Source: JALZAQ01 sp038253885
Lineage (GTDB): Bacteria > Gemmatimonadota > Gemmatimonadetes > Gemmatimonadales > Gemmatimonadaceae
Direction: 5' to 3'
Assembly: GCA_038253885.1 (NCBI GenBank)
Contig: JBBSGP010000046.1
Location: forward strand, 1 to 19,573
Length of the DNA: 19,573 nucleotides
Shown here piece by piece: positions 7,343 through 15,749 of the stretch. Position numbers and translations under genes: made by a program. How positions within the stretch are numbered: the first letter of the stretch is position 1; every line of letters begins with the position of its first letter. The notes under the pieces are model-generated. The model had not been told where the DNA came from. It searched no databases and saw nothing but the letters and a program-made list of their open reading frames with translations.

Positions 7343-9021
7343 TTCGAGCGGCGGCGAGAGGGCAGCGGGCCAGCGGCGACAGCGCGATCATAGACGACGC
7401 GCCCGCCGAGGATGGTGAGGTCCACCCGCGCGCTTCGTATGCTGTCCGTCGGGATGGTGAGCAGGTCGTCTGCCATCACCACCATGTCGGCCAGCCGGCC
7501 CGGCTCGAGCGTTCCCTTGGTCTTCTCCTCCCGCGTGAGGTAGGGGCCATTGCGCGTGTAGGCGCGGATCGCGCTCGCGATCGGGATGGCTTCGTCCGCG
7601 CCGTACACGGCTCCGCTCTTCCCACGGCGCGACACGGCGCCGTAGAGCCCGATCATCGGCCCGATGGGGAGAACGTCGCTGCTGAAGGCCATGAAGATTC
7701 CCTGCTGCATCGGAAGAGCCACGGGATTGTTGTGCTGTAGTCGGTCACCGTCGAGGGTCTGCGTGTAGCGCGCCTCGAGAGTATACGTGAAGTTGGGCTG
7801 CTGAGTGACGAGGATGCTGTCCCGCGCCATCGTCTGGAGCGTCGCGACGGGCGGCAGCATGGAAAAGTGATTGAGGTAGTTGCGGTGGTCCCGGCGCGGC
7901 GACTCGCGCAGCACGCGGTCGAAGACATCCACCGCCAGAGCGATGGCGCCGTCGCCGATGGTGTGGAAGCCCATCTGCCATCCCATCGCGTGCGCCACCT
8001 TGACGATGTGGTAGAGCGAATCGGGAGAGTAGTTGAGCGTCCCTCGGAAGTCGGCCATCCCCTTGTAGGGCTGAAGCGTGTACGCGCTCGGCCCTGTGAA
8101 GCCGCCGTCCACCAGCAGCTTGAGCGCGCCGACCCGGAGCCATTCGTCGCCCGCACCGGGACGGCGCCCGAAGGCGCGGAGTGTCGCCGAATCACGCCAG
8201 TAGATCTGCACCGCCGCGCGAGGAAGCTCGCCGCGATGGTCTCGGTACACTCGCTCCCATTCCTTGTACCCGCTCGGGCCCCGCTCGGGTGCGCCAGCCT
8301 GGACGATGCTGGTGATGCCGAGAGGTAGCAGGGCGCGCAGTGCCGCCACGAAGCTGGGTCGAAGTTCGGCGGCGGTGGGCTCGGGAACCAGCCGGCCGAC
8401 GATCTCGGAGCGCTCGCGGATGATGCCGGTCGCATCCCCACGCTCGTCGCGCTCGATCATCCCGGCAGCCGGATTCGGCGTTGTGCGATCGATGCCCGCT
8501 AGTCGCAGCGCGAGCGAGCTCGAGACCGAGCTGTGGCCTCCCGCGCGCCAGAGGATCACCGGATTATCGGGCGCGGCCGAGTCGAGATCGGCGCGCTGCG
8601 GGACGCGATGCTCTTCGAGGTCATCCTCCGCCCAGCCGTATCCCGTGATCCACTGATTACGTCCGAGGCGTACGGCCCTCGTTTTGACGCTGTCCTTGAG
8701 CTCGTGGATGGACCGCACGTTGCGGAGGTCGATGTACCGGCGCGCCTCGCCGGCGATGTGTATGTGCGTGTCGTCGAAGCCGGGTATCAGCAGCCGGCCC
8801 CGCAGATCGATGACCCGGCGCGCCCGGAAACGACGGGTGAGCGACTCATCGCCCACGGCCACGATCCGGCCACCACGCACGGCAATGGCGGACGCGATGG
8901 TCGAGGAGTCGTCCTGGGTGGCGACCTTGCCGCCATGGAGCAGCAGGTCCACCATCTCCTGAGCGTGCGCCGCTCGGCAGGGGAGGAGGAGGGCCGCGAC
9001 CAGCACAGCACGAAGGAGCAT
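7339..9021 (-). CDS. YtcJ-like metal-dependent amidohydrolase, exported
   Basis: A 560-residue member of the amidohydrolase superfamily, YtcJ-like branch. A signal peptide covers residues 1-20 (ending RAAHA before QEM), so the enzyme acts outside the cytoplasm. The amino-terminal beta domain (VDLLLHGGKVAT, AIAVRGGRIVAVG) is followed by the metal site DTHIHI (H86, H88), the candidate metal-bridging lysine in ALKLLVDGG (K301), GFHTIGDGAI (H353), NHFSM (H385) and the catalytic aspartate in AFSSDVLPIGP (D449). The C-terminal part closes the beta domain with GTLEPGRLADMVVM. The family hydrolyses C-N bonds in amides, cyclic ureides or formamides; the substrate of this branch is rarely known. ATG at 9021 is the first codon of the signal peptide; no good ribosome site is seen. 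It is divergent from the VOC gene with 33 bases between start codons, and overlaps the next gene by GTGA. Confidence 0.93.
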   Translation of the reverse strand: MLLRAVLVAALLLPCRAAHAQEMVDLLLHGGKVATQDDSSTIASAIAVRGGRIVAVGDESLTRRFRARRVIDLRGRLLIPGFDDTHIHIAGEARRYIDLRNVRSIHELKDSVKTRAVRLGRNQWITGYGWAEDDLEEHRVPQRADLDSAAPDNPVILWRAGGHSSVSSSLALRLAGIDRTTPNPAAGMIERDERGDATGIIRERSEIVGRLVPEPTAAELRPSFVAALRALLPLGITSIVQAGAPERGPSGYKEWERVYRDHRGELPRAAVQIYWRDSATLRAFGRRPGAGDEWLRVGALKLLVDGGFTGPSAYTLQPYKGMADFRGTLNYSPDSLYHIVKVAHAMGWQMGFHTIGDGAIALAVDVFDRVLRESPRRDHRNYLNHFSMLPPVATLQTMARDSILVTQQPNFTYTLEARYTQTLDGDRLQHNNPVALPMQQGIFMAFSSDVLPIGPMIGLYGAVSRRGKSGAVYGADEAIPIASAIRAYTRNGPYLTREEKTKGTLEPGRLADMVVMADDLLTIPTDSIRSARVDLTILGGRVVYDRAVAAGPLPSRRRSK

Positions 9022-9041
9022 CGCAGAAGATCACCATCAGC

Positions 9042-9046
9042 AGGAG
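9042..9046 (+). promoter_or_regulatory. ribosome binding site AGGAG deciding the VOC start
   Basis: AGGAG lies 8 bases before ATG 9055 and only 2 before the in-frame GTG 9049, which favours the ATG. The frame is open much further upstream, but that part is antisense to the amidohydrolase gene. Confidence 0.7.
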
Positions 9047-9054
9047 ATGTGGCA

Positions 9055-9990
9055 ATGCAGGAGGCTGAGCGACCGGCCGCCGTCGCTCCCGCCGAGCGGG
9101 AGAGCTATGGCGTGCACCCCGATGGAGCGCGGCTCCCGGATGGGACGAGGCTGGGTTGCGTGCGGCTGCAGGTGAGCGATCTCGCGCGCTCGCTGGCGTA
9201 CTACCAGAGTGTCCTCGGGCTCCGGCTGCTCCACCGCTCGGGTGCACACGCGTCGCTGGCCGCCCACGAGGACGACCGCCCACTGGTGGAGCTGCGTGAG
9301 CGGGCGGGTGCCGCTCCGATGCGGCAGCGCGGCACGCTCGGACTCTATCACTTCGCTATCCTCCTTCCCGACCGCGGCTCGCTTGGCCGCTTCATCGCGC
9401 ACCTCGCCGAGATCGGGGAACGCGCCGGCGCGGCTGACCATCTGGTGAGCGAGGCGCTGTACCTGCAGGACCCCGACAATCTCGGCATCGAGGTGTACGC
9501 GGATCGGCCCCGCGATCAGTGGAAGCGCCGGGGACGCGAGCTCGTGATGGCAACCGAGCAGCTCGACGTCGCCGAGATCGCCCGCGCTGCCGGAGGGGAC
9601 AAGTGGCATGGGCTCCCGCGAGGCACGGTGCTCGGCCACGTGCATCTCCACGTCGGCGATCTGGGTCAGGCATCGGCACTGTACCATCAGGCGCTCGGGC
9701 TCGATGCGATGGTGTGGAGCTACCCCGGTGCGCTCTTTCTCGCGGCTGGCGGCTACCATCATCATCTCGGTCTCAACACGTGGGCCGGAGCCAATGCCGT
9801 GCCCCCGCGAGAGCAGGACGCTCGGCTCCTCGAGTGGGAGATCGTGACGCCTCGGGCCGAAGACGCTGAAGCCGCGGCGAACCGATTGATGGCAGCCGGC
9901 CATCCGGTCACACCAGCCGACTCGGTCGCTGCGTGGGGGGGCGGATGGCTCGCTACGGACCCGTGCGGCACGTCGTTCCGCATCCGTTGA
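9055..9990 (+). CDS. VOC family protein, extradiol (catechol 2,3-dioxygenase, CatE-like) type
   Basis: A 311-residue cytosolic protein made of two glyoxalase/dioxygenase (VOC) modules. Module 1 (about 33-155) has RLGCVRLQVSDLARSLAYYQ, GLYHFAILLP and GIEVYADRPRDQW; its first metal position is not histidine, which is usual for the non-catalytic half. Module 2 (about 188-311) has GHVHLHVGDL (H195), YHHHLGLNTW (H237 or neighbour) and EWEIVTP (E262), an apparently intact His-His-Glu iron/manganese triad. Type I extradiol dioxygenases use exactly such a C-terminal triad to open catecholic rings. The arrangement resembles Bacillus CatE, but the substrate is not established and another VOC chemistry is possible. 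The start ATG is supported by AGGAG 8 bases upstream. It is divergent from the amidohydrolase, and its stop codon overlaps the likely promoter of the downstream SusC gene. Confidence 0.9.
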   Translation: MQEAERPAAVAPAERESYGVHPDGARLPDGTRLGCVRLQVSDLARSLAYYQSVLGLRLLHRSGAHASLAAHEDDRPLVELRERAGAAPMRQRGTLGLYHFAILLPDRGSLGRFIAHLAEIGERAGAADHLVSEALYLQDPDNLGIEVYADRPRDQWKRRGRELVMATEQLDVAEIARAAGGDKWHGLPRGTVLGHVHLHVGDLGQASALYHQALGLDAMVWSYPGALFLAAGGYHHHLGLNTWAGANAVPPREQDARLLEWEIVTPRAEDAEAAANRLMAAGHPVTPADSVAAWGGGWLATDPCGTSFRIR

Positions 9991-10015
9991 CCCTGACGCG
10001 GGCCCGCGATACGTT
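9987..10015 (+). promoter_or_regulatory. sigma70-like promoter for the SusC/SusD genes
   Basis: TTGACC (9987-9992, 5 of 6 to the -35 consensus) and TACGTT (10010-10015, with the key first, second and last bases of the -10) are separated by 17 bases. The -35 hexamer contains the TGA stop of the VOC gene. Transcription would begin near 10022, about 58 bases before the SusC ATG. This is a pattern match only, and in GC-rich DNA such matches are not decisive. Confidence 0.35.
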
Positions 10016-10079
10016 CGAGCCGCCAATCTTCTGCCCCCGCACTACGTTCTCCGTGGGTCCCCTCCAACCGGGATCGCGC

Positions 10080-13013
10080 ATGCGTCATGGCCTCCGCACC
10101 CTCGCTCTGATTCTCTGTCTCGCGGCGGCGCCGGCCGCGGCGCTCGCCCAGCTCACCGTGCAGGGCACCGTGACCGACGAGAGCGCTCGCGGGCTCTCCG
10201 GTGCGCAGCTTGTGATCGAAGGCACGGGCATCGGCACCGTCACCAACGACAGCGGCGCCTACCGGCTGCTCGTGCCGTCGCCGAGGAGCGGGATGGTGCT
10301 GATCGTCCGCCGCATCGGCTACAAGCCGGTGCGCCAGCTGTTGGCGCAGCTGAGCGGGATCGTGACCCAGGACTTCCGTCTCGTACGTGACGTGCTGCGC
10401 CTGAGCGAGGTCGTGGTCACCGCAACCCGAGCCGAATCGGAGCGGAGCACGCTCGGCGCGACGGTCGCGACGGTGGATGGCGATCAGATCGCGCAGGCCG
10501 GAACGGCCCAGATCGACGCCGCGCTCGCGGGCAAGGTGTCGGGCGCTCTGGTGCAGCAGGCGTCGGGCACGCCGGGCGGGGGGACGAGCGTGCGCATCCG
10601 CGGCTTGTCCACGATCAGCCGGAGCGCCGAGCCGCTCTACATCGTGGACGGTGTGATCATCGACAACAGCTCGACGCAGCTGATCGACCTCGGCGGCTAC
10701 AGCTCGAACCGCCTGGCCGACCTGGATCCCAACGACATCGACCACATCGAGATCGTGAAGGGCGCCGCCGCGGCGGCGCTTTACGGCTCACGCGCCAATG
10801 ACGGTGTTGTACAGATCTTCACCAAGCGTGGGCAGGCCGGCGCCCTCCGCAGCACGTATCGCGTCGCCTACGAGAGCGACGACGTCGAGCGCCGGGTGGA
10901 GGTCAACCGATCGCCGGTGAACGCCGCCGGCGCCGCGGTGAGCCGCTACGACTACCAGAGCAACATCTTCCGCACGGCGCCGAGAGTCTCGACGTCGCTC
11001 TCGTTCTCCGGCGGCGATCAGCGCACGAGCTTCTTCCTGTCGGGCGCGCTGGAGGATCAGGACGGGATCATCCGATCGACGAATTACCGCCGTCAGAATA
11101 TCCGGCTCAACCTCGACCGCTCGCTCACCGACCGGCTCAAGATCGCCACCAGCACCAGCTACATCCACAGCAAAGCGGACCTCACTCCCAACGGCGGGCT
11201 GACGAGCAGCTTCGGGGCGCTCACGGACTTCCTGTTCACGCCCAACAGCTATCGACTGTTCGCGGACAGCATCAGCGGTGACTTTCCGACGGCGTTCATC
11301 TTCGCCAATCCGCTGGACATCATCGCGAACTGGCGGGCGCCGCAGGAGATCGATCGCTTCATCGGCGGACTCCAGGTCACCGCGCTCCCGATCGATCGTC
11401 TCACGCTCTCGTATCGCTTGGGATACGACACCTACACCGAGAACGCGCAGCAGTACGTGCCGCGCAACTCATCGGCGCCGTCGCTCGCCACCGGGCTCGC
11501 GATCTCGGCCACCGATCGCGCCCGTCTGATGAACTCGGATCTCGACGCGAGCTATGTCATGAACCCGACGCCGCGCCTCCGGCTCACGCACGGCTTGGGG
11601 ATGAACTACCAGGAGCAGAAGTTCGACGTCGTGACGTCGCAGGCGCGCGATCTGGCGCTGTTCACCGGGACGCTGCAGGGGAGTCAGCAGTCCGCCACGG
11701 AGTTCTTCGACAAGCGGCGGACGCTCGGCTTCTACGGCCAGGAGCAAGTGGGGATCGACGAGCGCCTCTTTCTGACGGCCGCGCTGCGATCGGACGCGTC
11801 GTCGGCGTTCGGCATCGACGAGCGCAAGCAGTATTACCCGAAGCTGGGCGCGGCGCTCAATCTGTCGCAGTACGATTTCTGGGAGCGGTGGCGCGATCTG
11901 GCGTCCACGCTCCGTCTCCGCGCCGGCTACGGGTACTCGGGCGGACAGCCAGCGGGCAGCTTCGACCGTCTGTCGAACTACGTCTTCGAGCCCAGCGGCA
12001 CCCGGTCGGGGATCGTGAACAGCACGCAGCAAGGAAATCAGAAGCTCAAGCCGGAGAGCGCTCGCGAGCTCGAGCTGGGCACCGACATCGAGATCGCCCG
12101 CGGCCGAGTCGGCGCCGAGATCACGTACTTCAACAAGCACGTGAAGGATCTCATCCTGCCCCGCACCATCACGCCGTCCACTGGCTTCCTGTCGGAGCTG
12201 GCCAATGTCGGTGAGCTGACGAACCACGGCATCGAGCTGCTGGTCCGTGCGGTCACGATGCAGCGGCCGTCATACACGCTCAACACGACCGTCACTTACA
12301 CGACCAACCACCCGAAGGTGACGAAGCTGAGCGACGGGGGCGCCTTCTTCATCCCGGAGAGCTTCAACATCGTGCGGGTGGATACCGGCTTGGCACCCGG
12401 ACATTTCTTCGGCACCACGTACGTGCGCGATTCCTCTGGGCAGATCCTCGACGCGGCCGGCAAATCGATCCGGGACGCGACGGGAAAGATCGTGGGCATT
12501 CCAAAGATCGGTCCGCGCATGGTGATCGGCGATCCCAACCCGAAGGGTTACTGGTCGCTGATCAACGACCTGGGTGTCGGATCGCACTGGAGACTCCACT
12601 TTCAGTTCGACGGCGTCTACGGCAACGACGTTTTCAACTTCGACCGGCGGCTGCTCGAGTCACCCGCCTTCGGCACCGGGAAGGCCTACGAGGCCGAGCT
12701 GCGCGGTGATGTGCCCAAAGGGTATTTCCAGGCCCGACGCAGCATCTTCCAGGAGTACATCGAGGATGGCTCGTTCGTGAAGCTGCGCGAGCTGTCGGCA
12801 ACGTATTCGCTGCCGGCTGGATTCGCCGGGCGCTTCGGCGCGCACGGCGCGCAGATCAGCCTCATCGGCCGCAACCTGCACACATGGACCCATTACAGCG
12901 GCTGGGATCCGGAGACCAATGTCGGCGCGCAGCGCACCCTCGTTCGCGGCTTCGCCTTCGCGACTGTACCGATTCCCCGGAGCGTGGCGCTCTCGGTGAC
13001 CACCAACTTCTGA
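10080..13013 (+). CDS. SusC/RagA-type TonB-dependent outer-membrane transporter
   Basis: A 977-residue outer-membrane protein. In order: signal peptide (1-23, ending ALA before QLTVQG); carboxypeptidase-regulatory-like domain (about 25-103, with GTVTNDSGAYRL and RRIGYKPV); a TonB-box-like LSEVVVTATR (108-117); plug domain (about 120-250) with the hallmark SusC segments VRIRGLSTIS, PLYIVDGVII and IEIVKGAAAAALYGSRANDG; then a long beta-barrel finishing in VALSVTTNF with a terminal Phe. SusC proteins import oligosaccharides or peptides, with a SusD lipoprotein as the lid, and the SusD gene follows here. ATG at 10080 starts a clean signal peptide, with GGGA 6 bases upstream; the frame is open further left but lacks exported-protein character. 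No glycoside hydrolase or anti-sigma regulator flanks the pair, so the cargo is unknown. Confidence 0.95.
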   Translation: MRHGLRTLALILCLAAAPAAALAQLTVQGTVTDESARGLSGAQLVIEGTGIGTVTNDSGAYRLLVPSPRSGMVLIVRRIGYKPVRQLLAQLSGIVTQDFRLVRDVLRLSEVVVTATRAESERSTLGATVATVDGDQIAQAGTAQIDAALAGKVSGALVQQASGTPGGGTSVRIRGLSTISRSAEPLYIVDGVIIDNSSTQLIDLGGYSSNRLADLDPNDIDHIEIVKGAAAAALYGSRANDGVVQIFTKRGQAGALRSTYRVAYESDDVERRVEVNRSPVNAAGAAVSRYDYQSNIFRTAPRVSTSLSFSGGDQRTSFFLSGALEDQDGIIRSTNYRRQNIRLNLDRSLTDRLKIATSTSYIHSKADLTPNGGLTSSFGALTDFLFTPNSYRLFADSISGDFPTAFIFANPLDIIANWRAPQEIDRFIGGLQVTALPIDRLTLSYRLGYDTYTENAQQYVPRNSSAPSLATGLAISATDRARLMNSDLDASYVMNPTPRLRLTHGLGMNYQEQKFDVVTSQARDLALFTGTLQGSQQSATEFFDKRRTLGFYGQEQVGIDERLFLTAALRSDASSAFGIDERKQYYPKLGAALNLSQYDFWERWRDLASTLRLRAGYGYSGGQPAGSFDRLSNYVFEPSGTRSGIVNSTQQGNQKLKPESARELELGTDIEIARGRVGAEITYFNKHVKDLILPRTITPSTGFLSELANVGELTNHGIELLVRAVTMQRPSYTLNTTVTYTTNHPKVTKLSDGGAFFIPESFNIVRVDTGLAPGHFFGTTYVRDSSGQILDAAGKSIRDATGKIVGIPKIGPRMVIGDPNPKGYWSLINDLGVGSHWRLHFQFDGVYGNDVFNFDRRLLESPAFGTGKAYEAELRGDVPKGYFQARRSIFQEYIEDGSFVKLRELSATYSLPAGFAGRFGAHGAQISLIGRNLHTWTHYSGWDPETNVGAQRTLVRGFAFATVPIPRSVALSVTTNF

Positions 13014-13023
13014 TGAGCGCGAC

Positions 13024-13028
13024 GGGAG
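13024..13028 (+). promoter_or_regulatory. ribosome binding site GGGAG deciding the SusD start
   Basis: GGGAG lies 8 bases before ATG 13037. A competing in-frame ATG at 13013 overlaps the SusC stop by one base (TGATG) and has no visible site of its own, although it could be reached by coupled re-initiation. Confidence 0.6.
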
Positions 13029-13036
13029 ATCACACG

Positions 13037-14320
13037 ATGCCAACCCATATCTCTGTGCGCGGCGCCGCGCGCGCCATCGTCGCCGCCGCGCTCGTCATGA
13101 GCGCGGGCTGCGACCTGAACATCGCGAACCCGAACGCCGCCACCGAGCTGGGAGTGCTCGGCAGCGCGGCCGGAATCAGGGCGATCGGAATAGGGCTGCA
13201 GGGCCGCCTCGGAAACATGCTCGAGGAAGGGATCTACGTGCCCGCCCTGCTCTCGGGGGAGCTGGGCAACACCAACGCCACACAATCGACGACACGCGAG
13301 TTCCAGCACTTCCCGCAGACGACGGCCAACTCGCTGATCGAGGAGACGAACGTCGACGTGCTCGATCTGTGGTCGAAGAACTACCAGATCGTGAAATCGG
13401 CCAACGACATCATCGGCAACATCGATCGCGTCACCGTTCCGGGAACGCGCGCCGGCCTGCTCGCGCTGGCGAAGCTGTCCAAGGCGATTGCCTTCGGGAC
13501 GCTGATCGAGGCGTACGAGAAGATCCCGATCGCGATAACCGGAGCCAAGCCGCCGTTCGTCGACCGCGCGGCGGCTCTGACCGAGGCGCTCAGCCTGCTG
13601 GCGAGCGCCAAGACGGATGCCACCGGAACGCCGCTGTCGACCGACTTCACCGGAAGCGTCCTGGCACCGGGGTTCGATCTCCTCAACACCATCCGGGCGA
13701 TGCAGGCGCGGTACTCGCTGGCGGCGGGGAGCTACGCCGACGCTCTGGCGTTCGCGAACGAGGTGCCGCCCGGAGTCACCTCGGTGATCCCGTTCGCGTC
13801 TGGAGACCGGAACCCGTTCACCAACCTCTTCTTCGGGTCGAGCTTCTTTGGGGCTCTGTCCACCTTCCGCTCCAACGCCGAGGCTGGTGACACCAGGGTC
13901 GCGAAGTTCACCACCAGCGCCACTCCGGTCGGCTTCGGGGGCGCGACACTCAACGGGCTCAACATCTACCGCGCCGAGAGCGATCCGATCCCCCTGTTCA
14001 CGCAGGACGAGATGACGCTGATCCGCGCGGAGGCGTTGGCGCGGCTCGACAGGCTGGCCGAGGCCATCATCCAGATCAACATCGTGCGCAACGCCAACGG
14101 CCTGCCGTCCAAGACCGCGCTCCAGCTCGCGACCAAGCCGGAGGTGCTGGACGAGATCTTCCGGCAGCGCACCTACTCCCTCTTCATCAGCGGGCTGCAT
14201 CTGTCCGATCTGAGGCGGTTCGGGCTGCTCGCCTTGGCCAAGGTGGCGTATCTCCCCTACCCCTTCGCCGAGCGCGCGACCAATCCGAACACTCCGGCGA
14301 ATCCGCCGCAGGTGCCGTAG
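13037..14320 (+). CDS. RagB/SusD family nutrient-uptake outer-membrane lipoprotein
   Basis: A 427-residue SusD-like surface lipoprotein. The signal peptide ends in VMSAGC, with the lipid-bearing cysteine at residue 25, followed by DLNIANPN, the usual start of a SusD mature chain. The helical TPR-like region includes LWSKNYQIVKSANDIIGNIDR. The C-terminal SusD signature is clear: PIPLFTQDEMTLIRAEALARL, then INIVRNANGLPS and EIFRQRTYSLFISGLHLSDLRR. SusD proteins cap their SusC partner and capture cargo at the cell surface. The gene begins 23 bases after the SusC stop, so the two form an operon. At 427 residues it is shorter than the 500-600 typical of Bacteroidota glycan-binding SusD proteins, consistent with a smaller ligand or reduced loops. 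If the ATG at 13013 is used it gains eight residues ahead of the signal peptide. Confidence 0.93.
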   Translation: MPTHISVRGAARAIVAAALVMSAGCDLNIANPNAATELGVLGSAAGIRAIGIGLQGRLGNMLEEGIYVPALLSGELGNTNATQSTTREFQHFPQTTANSLIEETNVDVLDLWSKNYQIVKSANDIIGNIDRVTVPGTRAGLLALAKLSKAIAFGTLIEAYEKIPIAITGAKPPFVDRAAALTEALSLLASAKTDATGTPLSTDFTGSVLAPGFDLLNTIRAMQARYSLAAGSYADALAFANEVPPGVTSVIPFASGDRNPFTNLFFGSSFFGALSTFRSNAEAGDTRVAKFTTSATPVGFGGATLNGLNIYRAESDPIPLFTQDEMTLIRAEALARLDRLAEAIIQINIVRNANGLPSKTALQLATKPEVLDEIFRQRTYSLFISGLHLSDLRRFGLLALAKVAYLPYPFAERATNPNTPANPPQVP

Positions 14321-14339
14321 CGCGACAGAGGGCATCGCG

Positions 14340-14357
14340 ACAGCGGTTCGTCGCTGT
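14340..14357 (+). terminator. short stem-loop after the SusD gene, weak terminator candidate
   Basis: ACAGCG (14340-14345) and CGCTGT (14352-14357) form a perfect 6-base-pair stem around a GTTCGT loop, 20 bases after the SusD stop. No T-run follows, so it is not a canonical intrinsic terminator. It is listed only because it is the sole inverted repeat I see in the 82-base gap before the antiporter. Confidence 0.2.
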
Positions 14358-14402
14358 GGCCGGCTACATCGTTGACGCGCGCGCCTCTGAGGTGCACTCG
14401 AC

Positions 14403-15653
14403 ATGAGCGTCACAGCTGGCGTCATCTTGCTGTACTGCGTGGCAACCGCGGTCGCGATCGCGACGCAGCGGCTTCGCGTACCGTACACCGCCGCGCTGCT
14501 GCTCGTGGGTGTGGCGCTCGGCGGACTGCACATCGTCGCGATCCCGCATCTCACCAAGGAGCTGCTGTTCGCCATTTTCCTCCCCGGCCTGCTGTTCGAG
14601 GCCGCCTATAACCTCGAGGTGCGCGAGCTGCGCGAGAACGCGTGGGCAATCGGTGTGCTCGCGGCGCCGGGCGTGGTGGCGGCCATCCTGCTCACGGCAG
14701 CTCTCCTGGTCGCCGGAGCAACCCTCGTCGGTCGCGGTGCGTCGGTGGGGTGGACGACCGCGCTGATCTTCGGCGGCGTGATCGCGGCGACCGATCCCGT
14801 CGCCGTCACGGCGCTGTTCCGCGAGGTCGCGGCGCCACGCCGGCTGCACGTGCTGGTCGAGAGCGAGAGCCTGCTCAACGATGGCACGTCGATCGTTTTT
14901 CTCACACTGATGCTCGCGTACTTCGCCGGTGAGGCACCCACCGCGATAGCACTCGTCGTCGGCTTTGTGCGGATCGCGGGCGGTGGAGCGCTCGTGGGGT
15001 TGGTGATCGGGTGGGGGGTCTCGCACATCCGCACCCAGCTCGACGATGCCGCGATCGAGATCACGCTGACGACGATCGCCGCGTACGGCGCCTTCGTGCT
15101 TGCCGAGCAGATCCACTGCTCCGGTGTGCTCGCCACGGTGACGGCGGGCGTGGTGTGCGGCCGTACAGGGCGTCATCATCGATTGACCGCGGGAACGCGC
15201 GAGGCCGTGGACAGTTTCTGGGAGTGGCTCGCGTTTGCCTTGAACTCGGCGGTGTTTCTGCTCCTGGGGGCGGAGCTGTCGGCGAGCTCTCTGGCGCGGG
15301 AGTGGCGACTCGTAGCGCTGGCCGCGGTCGCGGCGCTGGGTGCGCGCGCTCTCGTCGTCGGGGTCGTGGGGCTGCTGCTGCGGCGCACGAAAGAGAGCAT
15401 GCCGCGAGCGTGGAGGGTGGTTCTCGTGTGGGGCGGACTGCGAGGCGCTCTCTCGCTCGTGCTGGCGCTGGCCCTTCCGGCGGGCGCCGGGAACCGGTCG
15501 CTCATCGTGGCGCTCACCGCGGGCACCGTCATGCTCTCCCTCGTCGGCCAAGGGGCCACCATGCCCGTCCTTCTTCGCCGACTCGGCGTCGCGGACACGG
15601 AGCGCACAGACGCGGAGGCACATCCCAAGCGAGCGTCTGGAAACCCTGCCTGA
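14403..15653 (+). CDS. CPA1-family Na+/H+ antiporter (NhaP/NHE-like)
   Basis: A 416-residue integral inner-membrane protein with roughly eleven or twelve hydrophobic helices and no large C-terminal regulatory domain. Family motifs are in place: FLPGLLFEAAYNL (59-71), the ion-binding ATDPVAV with D131, ESLLND with N159 and D160, and WGGLRGALSLVLAL late in the chain. CPA1 transporters exchange external protons for cytosolic Na+ (or K+) and serve pH and salt homeostasis. ATG at 14403 is supported by GAGGTG at 14389-14394, 8 bases upstream. The gap of 82 bases after SusD and the presence of its own ribosome site mean it may be a separate transcription unit or a loosely attached last gene. It converges with the M61 gene. 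Which cation is carried cannot be told from the sequence. Confidence 0.93.
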   Translation: MSVTAGVILLYCVATAVAIATQRLRVPYTAALLLVGVALGGLHIVAIPHLTKELLFAIFLPGLLFEAAYNLEVRELRENAWAIGVLAAPGVVAAILLTAALLVAGATLVGRGASVGWTTALIFGGVIAATDPVAVTALFREVAAPRRLHVLVESESLLNDGTSIVFLTLMLAYFAGEAPTAIALVVGFVRIAGGGALVGLVIGWGVSHIRTQLDDAAIEITLTTIAAYGAFVLAEQIHCSGVLATVTAGVVCGRTGRHHRLTAGTREAVDSFWEWLAFALNSAVFLLLGAELSASSLAREWRLVALAAVAALGARALVVGVVGLLLRRTKESMPRAWRVVLVWGGLRGALSLVLALALPAGAGNRSLIVALTAGTVMLSLVGQGATMPVLLRRLGVADTERTDAEAHPKRASGNPA

Positions 15654-15749
15654 CTCCGGGGTGACCACTCGCGGCATCAGGATCCGAGATCGGCTGCCCG
15701 CGCCGCGGAAAGACACGGACTGACGACTCAGCTCGCCGTCGCGCCGAGA

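Noticed and set aside
8533..9054. Upstream extension of the VOC protein
   Set aside because: This part of the open frame is antisense to the amidohydrolase; the AGGAG site and the start of VOC-like sequence favour ATG 9055.
15654..15749. Possible bidirectional terminator between the convergent antiporter and M61 genes
   Set aside because: Only 4-base stems are visible (for example around CTGACGACTCAG) and there are no T-runs.
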